A program made the position numbers and the translations under genes. Under the pieces are notes generated by a model. That model ran no database searches and was not told the DNA's origin. It saw only the letters and a list, made by a program, of their open reading frames with translations. A stretch of 64,000 nt of DNA from an uncultured Lachnospiraceae bacterium (lineage in GTDB: Bacteria > Bacillota > Clostridia > Lachnospirales > Lachnospiraceae), in assembly GCA_944381635.1 (NCBI GenBank), contig CALWLY010000015.1, forward strand, positions 21,691 through 85,690, written 5' to 3'. Of the stretch, positions 63,554 through 64,000 are shown piece after piece. How positions within the stretch are numbered: position 1 is the first letter of the stretch; each line of letters opens with the position of its first letter.

Positions 63554-63634
63554 TTTTTCAGAAGGCTTTTGTAAAGCATTCTGAAAAACCGAAGAAGCTG
63601 ACTGACGGCACTTTGCTGCGGTCAGCTTCTTCGG
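63554..63634 (+). terminator. two hairpins after the helicase gene
   Basis: TTTTTCAGAA / TTCTGAAAAA (63554-63563, 63579-63588) followed by a perfect 14-bp stem CCGAAGAAGCTGAC / GTCAGCTTCTTCGG (63589-63602, 63621-63634). Confidence 0.6.
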
Positions 63635-63646
63635 GCAGGAGTACAG

Positions 63647-63730
63647 AGGGCGCAGCCCTTTGTTGGGGTCAAGGGGCAAAGCCCTTTGGCGGGTTGAGGG
63701 CAGCCGCCCCATCGGGTCAAGGGTGAAACG
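63647..63730. other. GC-rich hairpin tract, possible oriT
   Basis: Three short stems in a row: AGGGCGCAGCCCT, GGGCAAAGCCC and GGGCAGCCGCCC, spaced by GGGTCAAGG/GGGTTGAGG repeats. It sits ~130 bp before the relaxase start, the usual place of a transfer origin. No nick site was recognised. Confidence 0.4.
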
Positions 63731-63860
63731 CCTTGCCCAGGGAGAGTTGATGTTTTGCGTCAATTCGTACTGGGTATTACCTGACGCAGAAATCCGCAGG
63801 TTTGGCGGCTCCGCCGCTTCTGCCCCAGCGGAAAATTGAGTGGAAATGGAGGGAAAAGAA

Positions 63861-64000
63861 TTGAAACTGACACGGCACAACGGACGTTCCGGCAAGCATG
63901 GAACCTACAATCCCCGGCACAACGACCGCCGGTTTGATGTGGAAAACAGTGAACACATTGACGCTGAACGTGTACAGCAAAACGTGTACTGGGATTGCTA
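63861..64000 (+). CDS. relaxase/mobilization protein, N-terminal part
   Basis: The frame begins with TTG at 63861 behind GGAGGGAAAAGAA (an ATG at 63846 is also in frame) and runs off the window. The 46 visible residues, KLTRHNGRSGKHGTYNPRHN and FDVENSEHIDAERVQQNVYWDC, resemble the N terminus of Mob-type relaxases on clostridial elements. The catalytic Tyr and His-triad are beyond the edge. It supports mobility of the element by conjugation. Confidence 0.65.
   Translation, partial: MKLTRHNGRSGKHGTYNPRHNDRRFDVENSEHIDAERVQQNVYWDC

Noticed and set aside
63647..63730. CRISPR array
   Set aside because: The repeats are too short, uneven and without unique spacers; they are GC-rich hairpins.

Overview
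This is a chromosomal segment of a spore-forming, Gram-positive anaerobe, most likely a gut Lachnospiraceae of Blautia type. That placement is inferred from protein character, the T-box in front of ileS, SpoIID/SpoIIQ/SipL-type sporulation genes with sigma-E-like promoters, an anaerobic sulfatase maturase, and Lachnospiraceae mobile genes such as tnpV. No rRNA, tRNA or CRISPR array was seen.

Layout. 1-5 kb: the end of a LysR regulator, nicotinate phosphoribosyltransferase, a ClC-family channel/antiporter and a small HEAT-repeat protein. 4.5-8.3 kb: T-box leader and a long (type 2-like) isoleucyl-tRNA synthetase. 8.6-16.9 kb: a GNAT-like acyltransferase, glycogen phosphorylase, an AraC regulator divergent from a NahK-like sugar kinase, a radical-SAM sulfatase maturase and a TauE/SafE exporter. 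17.3-24.6 kb: an aconitase-like hydratase, spoIID, a spoIIQ-like gene that has lost its metallopeptidase ligands, a D-Ala-D-Ala ligase and murF. 24.7-34.9 kb: plsC, a lipoprotein, pyrC-pyrK-pyrD, sipL, ispE, a GntR regulator, murI and DUF1934. 35-45.7 kb: cardiolipin synthase, a surface lipoprotein with a trigger-factor-like fold, asnS, an NlpC/P60 hydrolase, DUF3842, an Uup-like ABC-F protein and a SEC-C methionine aminopeptidase. 45.8-53.3 kb: a GH2 enzyme with a glycogen-debranching enzyme, a SEC-C protein, a heavy-metal-binding membrane protein behind a palindromic operator, and an orphan PhnD-type binding lipoprotein behind a long structured leader.

From about 53.48 kb to the right edge the window enters an integrative mobile element. 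Its left side abuts a truncated spoIIID that keeps its own sigma-E-type promoter. The element carries tnpV (itself split by an IS3-family insertion with a 3-bp target duplication), a DUF6076-like zinc protein, an excisionase-like HTH protein, small accessory genes, a serine recombinase, a three-gene methylase / methylase / GIY-YIG-helicase cassette that looks like a restriction-modification or anti-phage system, a GC-rich hairpin tract that could be an oriT, and the start of a relaxase.

Three families of dispersed repeats run through the chromosomal part: a 165-bp MITE with GTAAC-type terminal inverted repeats and 8-bp target duplications (IS66-like ends) in three copies; a GACGCTCCGC-type hairpin repeat that often follows gene ends; and a CCAGGGTC hairpin element in front of pyrC, ispE and the ABC-F gene.
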